From positions 1,678,796,167 through 1,678,860,166 of the forward strand of contig CM062818.1 in assembly GCA_031772625.1 (NCBI GenBank): a DNA stretch of 64,000 nt, in the 5' to 3' direction. Under the pieces are notes generated by a model. That model was not told the DNA's origin. It did no database searches and saw only the letters and a list, made by a program, of their open reading frames with translations. Position 1 is the stretch's first letter, and each line of letters begins with the position of its first letter. Positions 46,871-60,260 of the stretch are shown piece after piece. A program made the position numbers and the translations under genes. Origin of the DNA: Pinus tabuliformis. Lineage: Eukaryota > Streptophyta > Pinopsida > Pinales > Pinaceae.

Positions 46871-49800
46871 CAAAGGTATTGTTTGGCACTGTTGTACCAC
46901 CAAAAATGTTGCAAGAGAACTACATGTCTACCACCCACAAGTAGAATGACATTTCCATCAGATTGCTTGGAACTAATTGTGTTTTACCTTGATTGTTTCT
47001 TAATTGGAAGTTGGAATGTGAAAGCTAGAATGTGTACAATTTTGATAGATGTCATTGAAACAATGATACCATTGTTTATATGCTATTATGTGTTAATTAT
47101 TCCCAATTTTTTTGTATTTTTCATTGGTTTGAATGTGTTATTCATATTTGTAGTCTAGGTTTTGTAGATTAAAATAAATAAGAATAGTTAATAGCCTTTT
47201 TTTTGTAGATTAAATACTCTTTTGCTGATCAAATTGTTCTCACAAATATTTTACGTGGACACTCCACCCATTATCAATACTATACAATAATAGTCTACTA
47301 GGATCAAATCAACCATGTATTATCAAATTACATCAAGTTTTTTAAGAAACAAAAATGAGCCCAACTTATTGTGAAAACATTTAGGGGGTATGGTAGAGCC
47401 ATAGTTTCCTTTATGTAAGAGTAACCTTTCTCATGATTCATCCATTCCTAATATTGCACTACTACTGCTCTGTTGTGGAAGGATTGGACCTAGGCATCAA
47501 TATCATGATATACTACAGAGTCAAGACTCTTTGCTAACTAGTAGGCATGTTGTAATTATATATTCCTTCCTATTATTTGAACTTGTGTAGGAGTTTCATA
47601 GAGAAACATGTCAAGTAAAACCTTTTCAGCCGCAATTGTGAAGTGCATGTGGAAAATAAAGAGACATGGTGTGGAAAGTTAATCCCTATTGAATCATCAT
47701 ATGGCTACCTATGAGATTTTTTCCACAATAGTAAATCTATCCTATAATTGATTAACAACCAATCAAACCATTAGCAGAGTCTGAAACCATTCATTGATTT
47801 TTCATGAGTATTATTCAAAAAATTTATCTCTTTATTTTATTGTAATTGATTATTGAATTTAGGAGGCTTTTGATTATTTGTCACTCAAACTTCTAGCATT
47901 TTATTGTATTGCAATTGAAGTTGGTTGTGTTATTCATATTGGTAATCCAGGTTTGACATCCTTAAAAATCAGAAGGGACTTTCATATGGCTTTTCTCAAG
48001 TCAATATATTTATCTTTGTTTGACAATTTTTTGTTCCTGGTAGATATACCCACCTTGGTGTGGCCATTTCCAAGCATTAGAACCTACATATAATAAAATT
48101 GCAAAGCAACTTCATGGGGTTGACTCCCTTGCCTTAGCTTATAAGATGGATACCCACGCATCATGGTGCAAGCTCATAACTTTTCCAAAGAATGTGGATT
48201 GAACAATGTGAAGCAGAAATTGAAATTTATTTGCTTGAAGCAAAGCATGTACAAAAATTCACATGTACAGTTTTGTTTTGTTTTTTTTTTTTTTTTTCAT
48301 GTATCAAAAATTATGTTCGGGTAAATTAACGATAATTATGAAATCTATGTATGACACCAATCCTTCTCCTCCATTGGACCTTGACATACAATAATGCCGA
48401 AATCAACACATTCAAAATTAAATTATGTGCATGGAGAATGTAAAAGACTGCAAGCTTTTGAACAAGTGAGACTGTTCAATATTGAAAAATGATCGAAAAC
48501 GACTAGGAGAGGAGAAAGAAATATGCACCAAAACTATGTGGAAGGAAATAATTTTAGCATCAAGTGTACACTTCGTAGCCTTTTTCCACTTTTTGGGAAT
48601 AAAATCTACTTTTCTAAGGCATAAAAATCCTTTTTCGTTTATTTATATTCTCTTTCCTCATCAAATACATAGCCATGTCTCACATAATATCATGTTTAAT
48701 AAAGGAAAGCTCGTGGCTACTACCATAAGAGTTCACCATGGTAACTCTACATAATGAATTAAAGTTGTTATGTTAGCTAGAAGAATTACTTAATCAATGC
48801 TCAACAAAATATTCATTTCTCTTTTATCAAACAATGTAAAGTTTCCATGTGAGTGATTGGCTTTATTGATATATCTATTTCGTAGATCTGCTTTAAACTA
48901 GTTCATCTAATGGTAAATTTTGAATTTGTCATTTTGGACAAAATCTTTGAATAAACCTCCTATGTCACAAATGAGTCCAAATGCGAAAAATAATTTAAGC
49001 AAGGACAAGCAAAGCCAAATCCAATCACCTTAAGAGAAAGTGGTAAAAGATTATAAGCTTTTGATCAAGTGAGACAGTTCAATATTGAAAAGAATGCATC
49101 TTTTTGATCAAATATTTGCTATTAGAACTTGAAAGAGCATCTTTGAAGATTGCAAGGCAATTTATGTTGGAAAGGGTATAGAATCTGTAAATTAAGCATA
49201 ATGTAAGCGATTTATATTTATCTTCTAGCTTTGAATGGAATTTTGTTCACTAATTTTTATATTCATAAATCAAATATGTCACGATTCTTCTCAATTTTAT
49301 GCGCTACGATGCCTCCTTTACAACTATTGTTCTTAAAAGTTATGTTTGCATAGGCATTGAAATCAAGGCCTTGCTCTTTAATGGCATAGAGCAAGACTTT
49401 ACCAATCAATAAAAATTAAATTGATGGAATTCTAAACCTTAACACTAATTTGAATTCAACATTTTTATTGTAATTTAGCCATATTTAAACTAAGGGGTGG
49501 GACTAGATTAGTTTAGCTTCATTGGGGTATGGATAAGAAGTAATGAATTCAGTTTCTTTACCATTTTAGGGAGCTATGCAGGTAGACCAATTAAGTGGAA
49601 TGATAAGTAATTTACAAAGTGAGAATGTGAAATCAAAGTTCTAATGTAGGATCATGGTGTTTAGGTTTACCATAAGCAATAAGTTTTCAATTAAGTGCTT
49701 CTATCAAAGGGTTTAGCATTGTTATCCACATTCCATTTTTTATGGAGGATGATTTGGTTGACTTTTTGAATGGCTCATTGGAAGACCAACATATTTAGTT

Positions 49801-51061
49801 TAATCTAATGGATATACAAAGTTTCCTTAACACACTCCCATACTCATGTCCAATGGTAGGGACCAAATCAATGGAGGTAGACAAAAAGGAACTTTTATAT
49901 GAGTTAGAAATGGTTTAGATCAGATGTCATGATACCAATCTTTCCTCCTTAAGTGAAGAAACGAAAACTATAGTTGCATCACATTGGCTAGAGTATCAAG
50001 CTCCCAACTGGAAGGTTTTTAGATCGTGTACCTTAGGTAATCTGTTAAGTCGAGGAATCATTGCATACAAATCTATTAAGGGTCATAAATTTATCACAAT
50101 AATTTACTCCCCATGCATTTGGTTCAACTGGCTCAGCACCTTTGTATTTGATATTTGGTGAATTTGGCATTAGGTATGCTAGATGATGTTTTGATGAATG
50201 CCATAATCAGGCTCAAGGTTTTGTTGGTAATGGATTAACAAGTAGCCTCATCAAGGCATTTATTCCATTGATCCCAATGCCTCAACTCAAAAAGGAATGG
50301 GATAGGGAGGACTAGGGAATCCCCAAAACCACATAAATTGTATCAAACATAAGGAAAATGTCAATAGACACAAGTTTTACCATGCAAAATCCAATCCAAT
50401 TAGGATGTTACCATCAACACATTTATGTTCTTACCATCAACCTTACCTCTTTCTTAGTTATAAATTTTGATGTCATGAACAGTTAAAATGAGAACACCCA
50501 TTTTTTCCAAGTATGTTGATATAAACTTAACACAATTAGACAATTAACATCTACCTAGCCCCTTTGTTAACTAGAAATTTTGATGCCATAGAAAGTGAAA
50601 ATGAGAACATCCATTTCCTTTGCATATGATGAAGCTTTGTCAATGCATTTTTACATATACCTTGGAACAGAAAGGAGTAATATGTTAACTACTTTCTTGT
50701 AAGAAAAAGTAGAGATCTATAGTGAAATATAATGGATAGCTCTACTGTTCTCATTTTTTGTTCCCTGGAAAAAGGTCGTAATTTTCGTTAATGAGGAAAA
50801 TTACATTTTGCAGATGCCCATGGCATATACTGTACTTTGGGATAGAAAGCCTATCTTGTTTGAAAAATCAAAAATTGAGGTGTACTCCATGCAGGGAGAC
50901 ACTACTCTGTTACTTGGATTTTCAATATAAAATATGTACTTACTCTACACAGAGAGTATAAAAAAATAACTATCATGTATAAGTCTGCTTGATGATGCAT
51001 ATATATAAGATTATATAAAGACAAATAAACAAAAAATATGTTCAAGCTTCTTTAGAGCTAG
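46871..51061. other. No gene recognised; AT-rich non-coding DNA
   Basis: Chance frames only. Contents noted are a T-rich run near 48274-48298, and a 45-bp direct repeat near 48450 and 49045 (AGCTTTTGAWCAAGTGAGAC). A degenerate pair of about 75-bp units lies near 50440-50625. Confidence 0.5.
50440..50625. repeat. Degenerate direct repeat (two units of about 75 bp)
   Basis: Both units contain AAATTTTGATGYCAT followed by AAAATGAGAACAYCCATTT. The copies are about 110 bases apart and diverged. No function is inferred. Confidence 0.55.
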
Positions 51062-54000
51062 CTATTTTGATAAGTCTATAAAAGGTTGATGATAGTACTG
51101 ATGGAAGGTTCCATCCTTTTGCTCCAGTATGCTTCGTGTTCCTATAGGCCTGTGCACTGCTTCCTTGGATAGTAGATCGACAACTGTGTTCTGCTCCCTG
51201 TATATATGTCGACAATTAAATGTGTCAAATAAGTTTATGAGTCTATGGATTTCTTCCATGATGTGTCTCAGAGAAAAAGCATAACAATTTGAATTTTTGT
51301 TTATCCAATTGCATATTGTTTTTGAATCTCCAAAAATTTGTAAGTTACTGCATTGTTTTTCTAGTGCAAAATTTATGGTGCATTTTGTTGTTGAAAGCTC
51401 AACAAAATTGTTCGTCCCTCTGCACAGTCCCATTTGAATTTTGAAATAATGAGTAGATGTAAGATGTAGGACAGTGCCCCCCCCACATCCTATGTCTTGA
51501 GCTCAGCCGTCAAAATATTCCTAGGTGTGAGATTGGTTAATGCTCTCAGGTATGATATGCCTGGGGTTGGGATTTGGTTCCTCATCTGGGATCAGTTGAT
51601 AGTCAGCTAATACTTGTGTAGTGATGGCTGACCAGTGGGGGAGGGAGTTCTGAAAAATAAATCTATTTCGGGCAATTCATATGGCTCAACAAGTAAGTAA
51701 GGGGAGGTTCTTATCTTTTGTTGAGGGTACCGTAGACCACCATCCCTCCCAGGCTTTCCAAACAGTAGCGCCCTTCCAATGTGGGAGCGAGGGTATATGT
51801 AAGTGTATAGCAGTCCATCGCTCTTTTATGGATGGGCATGTAAGGAAGAGATGATCCACTCATTCATTGTTGAATTTGCAAAGGCTGCACCAAAAGGGTC
51901 CATGAAAGGATCTTTTGATGAGATTTTCTCCTGTTCAAATTTTATATCTCAGTATGGTCCACATGAGGAGCCTCATTCTGGGAGGTGCTTTTAGTTTCCA
52001 TAAGCTTTTCTACCAAGTTTCACACAGTGGAGGTTTCATTGGGTTCATAAGAGTTATATAACCCACTTTTGGTGTATATTTCCCATGCTTCACAAGTGCC
52101 AAGATTAACTCATCCTCCCCTTCCTGTATCCTAATATGAGATTCCATGAGGGCCTCTGTGTATTATTTCCAGTGTTTTTTCCATGGTTGAGGGATCTGCA
52201 ATGCCCTCCCAAATTTCCAGGCTTGTTGCGAAAAAGTAAAGCATTCATTGTCCACTATATGACTAAGATGTGATATCCCTATGGTAGTGAGGTGATTTCT
52301 AAGCTCCTGTGGAGTTCGTGAGCATTCCCACATCCAATCCAGGGATCAATCCCTATTCTGACGGCATCTCCTGACTTTATTCTCCAAGTGAGACCTTCCC
52401 TGATAAGGGGCATTGCTTGCAGGACTACTTTCCATATGTTTGATCTTCCGGCTTGTATCCACTGTGGTTGTCGAAGCCAATCCATGAGGTTTAAAGGAGC
52501 TATGTATTTAGAGATAGCCACCTTAGTCCATAGGCTATGTGATGTGACTAGCTGCCACCCTAGTTTTTCCACTAGGGTTGTGGAGAAAGTGCCAAGGATT
52601 TTGATTCCCCATCCTCCCCATTTCTTTGGGAGTGCTAGGGATTCCCAATTGGTCCAAGCAAATATCCTTCCCGGCTGTTTTCCCTTCCACAAGAATCTGC
52701 AGCATAGGTTTTTTATTCTGGTCAGTATTCCCCTTGGTATCCAATCTAAAGACATCCAGTATACTGGGGTTGCTTCCATAACTCCTTTTATGAGGATCAA
52801 CCTTCCTGCTCTTGAACTACTTTTATGAGGATCAACCTTCCTGCTCTTGATAAGTATTTGTGGAACCAAATGTTTATCCCTTTTTCCATTTTGGTTATAA
52901 TCCAGATCCAATCAACGTTCTTATATCCAAGGGGCTTTAATCTATAGCCCAAGTATTTGATTCCCTCATCCAGGTGCTAGAGGGTATATGGGAATCTTCG
53001 TAGGGCATACTAAATCTCGTATGATGAGCATCCTATAGCCGTTATAGTGGACTTTGTATCATTAACCAAAAAGCCAGTAGCTGCTAGAAAGATAATGAAA
53101 GAGTTTAGTAGAGCAGTCACATCACCAATACTCCCATTTAGGAGAGCAACACATCGTCAACAAAGAGAAAGTGTGTCAATGTGCATCCTTCTGTGATGCG
53201 GATCCCCCCTTAGCCTACCTCGTCAGTGTTCTTCCTTTAATATACAGCTGAGTCCTTCCATGATGAGTAAGAAAAGTAGCAGGGACAGCGGACATCCTTG
53301 CCTGAGACCTCTTTTGGAGTGGAAGAAAGGAGAGGTTGCACCATTTATAAGAACACTGAATGTTACATTAGTAATACAACACATAATCCATTTTATGAAT
53401 TCATATGGAAATCCCAAGTGTGTTAATATCATTCTAATGTATAGCCAATTTACTCTGTCAAAGGCTTTTAAGAGGTCAACTTTTAGGACCATACCTTTGA
53501 GATTCTGGGTCTAAATAGAATGTAGAATTTCTTGAGTAGTTCCGACCGCTTCATGGATTTGTCTATTCTGAAGGAAGGAAAATTGTTCAGCTGAGATGTG
53601 GTTTGATAAGATCGGCCGGAGGCGATTGGCTATGATCTTGTAGATATAGTTACACAAGGAAATGGGCCGGAAGTCATTGAAGGAGGTGGGGTTGTCTGAT
53701 TTGGGTATGAGGGTGATAAAGGTTGTGTTGTAGGCCTCATACATTCTTCCAGAGGATCTGCATTCTTCTATAACTTGTAGGAGATCCTGACCCAGAGTAT
53801 TAAAGAAAGCCAGATAGAATTCCACATTCCAGCCATCCAAGCTTGGGCTTTTGTCTCGCTTAAACCATTTAAGGGTGGATTCTAGTTCTCCCAAGGAGAC
53901 CTCCTTTGCCAATTCCAAGGCTTCCTCTTGGTCAACAAACCTTGGAAGCAATTGAGCAGTCCTCATGATTTTTGCCAGGGTGGCATTTGGGGGAGCCTTA

Positions 54001-55228
54001 TAGATGTTCCTGAAGTGGGTTGTGGCCATAGCTGCTAATCGAGGGAAGGTGTTCACTGGTTCTCCTTGTTCATCTACTAGCTGCGAAATAGTATTTATAG
54101 CTTTGCACCCATTCAAAAATTTATGATAGAACCTGGTGTTATCATCTCCTTCCTTGAGCTAGATGGCTCTGCTTCTCAATCTCCAACTCTCCTCCATATC
54201 GTTAAGAATTTGGCTTCTCTTAGCCAGAAGAGAGGTTATTTGTTCTTTGTGTTATAGGAAGAGAAGATCCCCCCACATTCATTCTCATAATCCTCTATGG
54301 CTTTTTCAATCAATTTGAGTATATGGTCTTCTTGTGTTCTCTTCTTATGTGCCCATTTTTTGGATAGATTTTTTAGTTCTCTAAACTTTTTTTAAAATCC
54401 TTCCGAGATAGTCCTTTCTGCCATAGGGGGATGAGCCTTCCAAAAATCAGCTACTAGACAGATATAATCTGCATCTCTCAGCCATGTAGCATTGAATTTT
54501 AAGGGACCTTTTGGTTTGTTCATACCCTCTCTGATTTCAAATAGATCGACCTATGGTCTGATAATCCCCCTAATCCCACCCACTATTTAATTCCCTGCGC
54601 CAAGTTTAGCAAATGTTCCTTGATGAGGAATCTATCTAGTCTTCTGGAGAAACTGATCACCCTCGATCTGGTATTCCTCCAAGTAGGTAGGATTTTTTAG
54701 GAGAGGATATCAATGAGATTATGATCCTACAAAATGGTCTCAAAAAAATCTGAGAGGATATCTCTTTGTGCATTGTTCCCCCATGATTCCACAAAGCAAT
54801 TGGAGAAATTTAGCCCCCCCCAAAAAAATGAGCTTGTCCTTTTGAAGGATGTGTGATTCTAACAGTCTGCTCCAAAAATCTTCCCTATTGTGATAGGGGC
54901 CATATATGTTGATAACCCTAAGCTCAGAACTGAGTTCAGAGGAGTATATGTCTGCTCCTAGGTGGTCTAAGCTCCCCCAAGTATTACAGATTCTGATGGA
55001 ACAGTTGTTTACACCTAGGGCGAGGCCCCCAGAATGCCCTGTTGCATCAAGGGTGTAAAAATTCCAACCAGGTAGCCATGATTCAAGAAGGTGGGTAATA
55101 ACACAACCCTGACCTAGGGTTTCTTGAAGAAAAAGGATATCAAAGGGTTCAAATAAGAGAAATCTGCTCATGGCTAGTTTTTTGTCAAGGCTAGCCAACC
55201 CTCTACAGTTGAAGGAGAGAAATTTCAT
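51062..55228 (-). pseudogene. LINE G ORF2: endonuclease, reverse transcriptase, RNase H
   Basis: The minus-strand ATG at 55226-55228 opens MKFLSFNCRGLASLDKKL, the nuclease N-terminus with LFLQET and SGGLALG. The GGDLN region is corrupted to GGAKF near 54825. RT follows: 54116-53511 (FITLIPKSD, FRPISLCNYIYKIIANRLRP), then 53492-53223 (LKVDLLKAFDRVNW, GLRQGCPLS). A catalytic FVDD-type box lies near 53155-53175. The RT tail is at 52911-52279 (WKGKQPGRIFAWTNWESLALPKK). The zinc-finger/linker part is at 51540-52200. The RNase H is at 51480-51062 (NNFVELSTTK, FGDSKTICNWI). About eight frame breaks are present, including a 35-bp tandem duplication near 52791-52856. Confidence 0.8.
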
Positions 55229-57345
55229 GGAGGAGGGTGCTCATGGGTATTCACTGCTCTAAGTACCCAATTGATGGAATGTTTTTTGCCCATAGCAATC
55301 TCTTCCCGAGCTTGTAGCTTAGCTTTGGATAGAGAGCAGGGTCTGCCTCCAGTCAGCTTTAGAGGAGGGGAAGAGGTAATCAGGCCAATACCCAGGGTGT
55401 CAGGGGTCTGTGATCGAAGTTGAGAGCGGGTGGGGTATCTGAAGGATGGAGGGCTGGGATGAGGGGCAGGAGCATGGATGAGGGGGTTGGGAAGAGGTTC
55501 TTCAGGAAAGGATGATGGAGTGCAGGATATGATGGGTGAGGAGGGCTTGATAGGGAAATCCACAATTATGGGAGGGTTGAAGGTGTGAGTAAGGGATTGA
55601 ACAGAACTTGTATCAATGCAGTGTGGAGAAACAATAGAGTAAGCAGAGGAAGAGGTTGTATTCGACATACCCGTAGAGAATGCAGCCTCAGTAGCCGCCC
55701 TTGCTCTGGTTAGAGGAGGAGAGGGTGCGCTCATAGGTGCCTTACCTTGGTTGTTTTTGATCTCCTTAGTAGGTGCGAGTACTACATCTGAATGTGCCAA
55801 ATTTGCAGCCTCTTCCGCCACTGTAGGGCTACCTTGTGATTGTGAGCTTTTTTGTGGAGTTTCCTTCCCCTTAGATCCCTCCTTTGCCTTCATTTAGAAG
55901 ATAGTCTTTGAACAAGTGTCCCACCTTGTGGTAATGTCTGCAGCGGAAAGGGACTCCTTCGTAATCTAGAATTTGCTGACGGGAGAAGGTTTTCCACTAT
56001 AAGGTGATATGCTCCTGAAGGTCGCCCCGAGTATCCATATGAACAAGTATCCTGGCATATGTCATGATGCTGGTAGCGAGATATGATCTACCATGCTCTA
56101 GGTAGGTTCCCAGAGTGTTGCTGATGTGCTAGAATATATCCTCTGACTAGAATTGAAGGGGTAGTCCAGGTAGTCGAACCCAAATAGGCCCAACTCCTAT
56201 CTGTTCTTTTTCCAGATCAAAAAGAGGGTTCCAACACCGGAGAAGAACTGAAGCATGCTCAAAATGCTAGAAAGAAAACAAGACCCAATTTTTGTGCTCG
56301 GCTATGGTAAAGCGCAGAGAAAACCAACCCCTAACAAAGGTTTGAACAAAATGGAGATCCGCCAGGTGCTAACCCCATACCTCAGAGGTCCACAGCTTGA
56401 GCCTTGACACTGTGTAACTTTGGCCACGAATCCTTCCAACCAACACTCGATCCGCCGTGTCCATGGTGTTGCCCTACTGTATATCCTCCTTGAGTTTGAG
56501 AATAATGTCTTTGCCTCGAGCTTTGAAACGCTTCCTCTTTTTGTCCAGCCGAGTCAGTTCTTCAGGGGTATCCGATCGATCCTTTGGTTGGTTCGGGCTT
56601 GTAGCAGGGTTATCAAGGCAAAGATGGTCGACCACTGGAATTGGTTTCGAAAGCGCGGGTACCGCCACATAGCTACCAGATGGAGGCACCTCAAGTACAA
56701 CAACTTGTAGGTTACCCTAAGCTGAGTTGAGGTGCCCCGAGGGGTTGCTTGTAGATCCAACTGGGTGGGATGAGAGGGGGGTTTGTGAGTTTGCAGCCTC
56801 AGGGTTTGGGTAGAAGTAGGTTAATGCAAAATTTGCAGCCGAGGGTGACTGAGGCGACGAGGGAGGAATAAGTCAGATTAGAGGAGGCTCAGAGAAAGTC
56901 ACGGTGGAGTAGGAAGGTCCCGAGATCGAGGGTAGACCTGCAATGGTAGCCGATAGATCGCAAAAAAAGGGTAGGAGGTCATCCGCGATAGAGCGAGGAG
57001 TTTGCCAGATATTTACATTCTCCAACGGGTCCTCCATATAGTCTACTAGGTTAAGCTCCATACTTGTTCTGACATGTTCTCCACTAGCTGCCTCGAGGAC
57101 CATCGTAACCATCGCCATGTTGTGAGTGTTCGGAAATTGGCGAGTAATGCAGTAATCGGGGAGGAGGATGGGGTAACTGTGCTATTATGGAAGGCTTTGA
57201 TGGGATACGTGCACTGTTGCTGTTGAGGTAGTCGGAGGTAAGCTGACAATGATAGTTGGGGTAGGTAGGTTGGGTAGGGTGCAGTCGTGTCGCTCGACTG
57301 CAAAAAGCCCTAACCCTTTTCAAACAGGCTCTGCAGCTCCATGGC
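55225..57345 (-). pseudogene. LINE G ORF1 (RNA-binding, broken)
   Basis: The minus-strand start is near 57323 (MKRVRAFCSRATRL). The N-terminal half is split over three frames (to about 56470). A degenerate zinc knuckle lies near 55905-55965 (VPFRCRHYHKVGHLFKDY), in which two Cys positions have become Tyr. The C-terminal 222-codon frame (55893-55225) is Ser/Pro/Thr-rich. It ends ...HEHPPP with TGA overlapping the ORF2 start as ATGA. Confidence 0.6.
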
Positions 57346-57347
57346 CC

Positions 57348-58181
57348 CCCTTCTAGCTCACGTTACTATTCTCATATATAGACTGTGGTTGCATTTATCT
57401 ATGCATAAAGTAAGCCTACTAATAATTTGAGAGTAAAAGTGTGAATGATAGAGAGGTGATCAAGAACAAAACAACTACAGTAATAATAAGCTAACACAAC
57501 ACCCTTCCTTTTACTTAAATGTGTAACAAGTACATTATTAACAATCTCAAATAAAGTAATTCTGATAAATGAATAAGTGTATTACAATGCCTTATATTAC
57601 ATTTATTTATAAGAGTCTATAACATATCACATCACTCTTCATCTATGCTCTTTTTTCATATGCTATCGACTTATGACATTTCCTTTGCAACATTTGGTAC
57701 AGTTGCTAATATATTAAAATATGAGCACTTTATATCACATCAATAATTTACAAGAATATAATGTGTCAAAGTGACCCATTTTTCGTTACATCAGAACATC
57801 TTTCAGAACAACATATGTGACAACAATAACAACAAGAATACAGAAATAGTGTTCCACCTAAACATTTGAAAAAAATTTAGCTTCTTAAAAAAAATACTTT
57901 TTTCGTTAACTTATCTATCAACTCCCTTTTAAAGTAATTAATATGAATCCTATTTCATATTGTGTGACAAACATTCAAATGAGCAAGTTACCAGAAAAAT
58001 ATGATCAAGAGGATGACAATAGATAACTCTAAAAGTCATAAGAATTTGTATATCCTAACAATAGAAATTAAATAAGTCATACAATGAGAATTTATCACTC
58101 CTACTTTTATCCAAAGCTTCAGGTCTAACACTTATGCCATTACATTACCTTACCAGAAAGTCAAACAACTTTAGTTGTCCT
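57348..58181. other. No gene recognised
   Basis: AT-rich sequence between LINE G and the last exon of reductase copy 2. Only short frames occur. Confidence 0.5.
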
Positions 58182-58797
58182 TTATGTGAGGGCACGTCTA
58201 GCAACTTCAAAGAAAATGGCAGCTAGACAACTAAACATTCTGAAAGGTACATACAAAACCAATTTTGTGAAAGCCCTCCCAACTGAATCAGCAGGTATAA
58301 ATCCACTTGATAATGTTGATAGCATGAACCCAGTAATATGATATGTAGCCATAAAAGTTCCATTCTTAGTTGCATCCAATATATAGTTGGCAACCTTTTC
58401 TGATGTCTATGCTTGGCTGCAGTTGTACAAGCCAAATACCTTTGACATCTTCAATATCTCTGTATAAGTCTCTATACCACCTGCATTGTATTATTGTCAC
58501 AATTGGAATCTACCTATATCATGTAAATATAGAATCTAATTACCAATTTCCTTATATACAATAAAATAAAATTATACATATAATATTAAAAACAAAATAT
58601 ATATATATATATATATGATAAACAATTAACAATATATTATAATATAAGAGATTTCTCAAAATAATAACATTTAGATAATTTAAAGATATCAAATTCAAAG
58701 TACGTCTTTTAAAAACTCCATTTCATCATTTGTAAGTCATGTATAGGTTGAGGAAAGACGACTATCATTAAATTCAAAGTATGTCTTTTAAAAGCTC

Positions 58798-59240
58798 AAT
58801 AGCGTCTGTGGTAAGTTGAGGAAAGATAACTATAAAGATGATAAGGGATATGGGTCTCGGCAAGTGAATATAAAATTGTGTGGAAAGTTGAATTGTGAAC
58901 CTGTAAGTTAGTAGAAATATATTTAAATGATAAAATTTTTAAATGTATTTTATTTGGTTAATAATTAGGATAGTTATTTAATAAAGAGTTATCTTATTTA
59001 ATTAGGGTAGTTATTTAATAGGGTAGCTTAATTTCGTTATTGACTATGTTGAGGAAAGATGACTATAAAGATGATAGGATATAAGTTTTGGTAATAGGGA
59101 TATAAGTTTTGGTAAGTGAATATAAAATTGTGTGGAAAGTTGAATTGTTATTATGTAAGTTAGTAGAAATAAATTTAAATGATAAAAGTTTTAAATGTAT
59201 TTTATTTGGTTAATAATTAAGGTAGTTATTTAATTATAGT
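58798..59240. repeat. Imperfect tandem duplication (about 240 bp) in the large intron of copy 2
   Basis: A block starting GTTGAGGAAAGATRACTATA and containing AAATTGTGTGGAAAGTTGAA and TGTATTTTATTTGGTTAATA occurs twice (from about 58815 and about 59049). The second unit is shorter and carries its own small GATATAAGTTTTGGTAA duplication. Confidence 0.75.
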
Positions 59241-59814
59241 TGGTAAATTTTGATAAACATCAAAACACACATTTAGTTATAATTTTATTTTAACTTATTA
59301 TTGTTATTATTAATAATTATAAAAAGAATTAACATATAAAATATATTCACATTTAAAAAAAACACTTAACAATATTCTTAATTTTGTAATAATATTTTAC
59401 TAAGGAGATTTTTAATTTATAAATAGGGTTTGTTACAATACCATGAACTAATATCATGGCTTATTAATAACATATACTAACAATTGTAAGTCATTTCATA
59501 TGAAACTTGTCCACACTTTATTTAATTAATCCATTAAATAGGTAAAAAAAATATAACTATTTTGAAGATGAATCTCAACTTTTGGTTTGTGTATATTACC
59601 AAGAATATTCTAAAATATTATGTAGATGTTAAATCTCTACCATCCACCTAATAATTATTGATAATTAATCTTTATTCTAAAACAAACATGCCTATTGGTA
59701 TAACAATCATGATGTAAGTGATCATTCTTTGAATTACATTCAAAGTGTATTTGAAATTTTAAGTAAAGTTAAAATTAAATATATATTTAATTGATGATGG
59801 AAAAGGAAGTCAAT

Positions 59815-60040
59815 GGAAATGTTGTTTTTATGGTAAGGATGATGAAGAAGTTAATTTGTTATTAGTTTATTGGTGAAGATAATGCATGTTTGTTAAGTTA
59901 TTGATTATTTTTTAATGTGTGGAAGGTGGAAATGTTGTTTTTATGGTAAGGATGATAAAGAAGTTAATTTGTTATTAGTTTATTGGTGAAGATAATACAT
60001 GTTTGTTAAGTTATTGATTATTTTTTAATGTGTGGAAGGT
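59815..60040. repeat. 113-bp tandem duplication, two near-identical units
   Basis: GGAAATGTTGTTTTTATGGT begins at 59815 and 59928, and the second unit ends at 60040. Few differences are visible, so the duplication is recent relative to its surroundings. Confidence 0.9.
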
Positions 60041-60184
60041 AGCTAAGTGTTTGGTGTACTTTCTCCAAATACGAGTTTTAGGTAATTTGGTTGTAATTAT
60101 CTTTGACATATGGGAATTTTTTTGGCATACGGTAATTCTATACTAGCATTATTTAAAATTTGAAAAAATAGATGTACTTTTAGA

Positions 60185-60186
<2 letters not shown>

Positions 60187-60256
<70 letters not shown>
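60187..60256. repeat. (AT)n microsatellite, about 35 units
   Basis: An uninterrupted AT dinucleotide run of about 70 bases. Confidence 0.95.

Positions 60257-60260
<4 letters not shown>

Larger units (their letters stand above)
51062..57347 (-). mobile_element. LINE G: nearly full-length L1-type element with RNase H
   Basis: On the minus strand a GGGGGGCC start near 57347 precedes ORF1 (57323-55225). ORF2 (55228-51062) holds endonuclease, RT, zinc finger and a C-terminal RNase H. All expected parts are present in order over about 6.3 kb, so this is the most complete LINE in the window. Stops and frameshifts occur in both frames. A clear 3' A tail or target duplication was not found. Confidence 0.8.

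Noticed and set aside
48274..48298. T-rich run as the 3' tail of a minus-strand retroelement
   Set aside because: No LINE or SINE body is recognisable on the higher-coordinate side.
47878..48754. Plus-strand frames of 71 and 90 codons
   Set aside because: AT-rich sequence, no motif, no neighbouring coding signal; treated as chance.
51803..52828. Plus-strand frames (63 and 146 codons) in LINE G
   Set aside because: They are antisense to the LINE zinc-finger and RT tail, which have clear family motifs on the minus strand.
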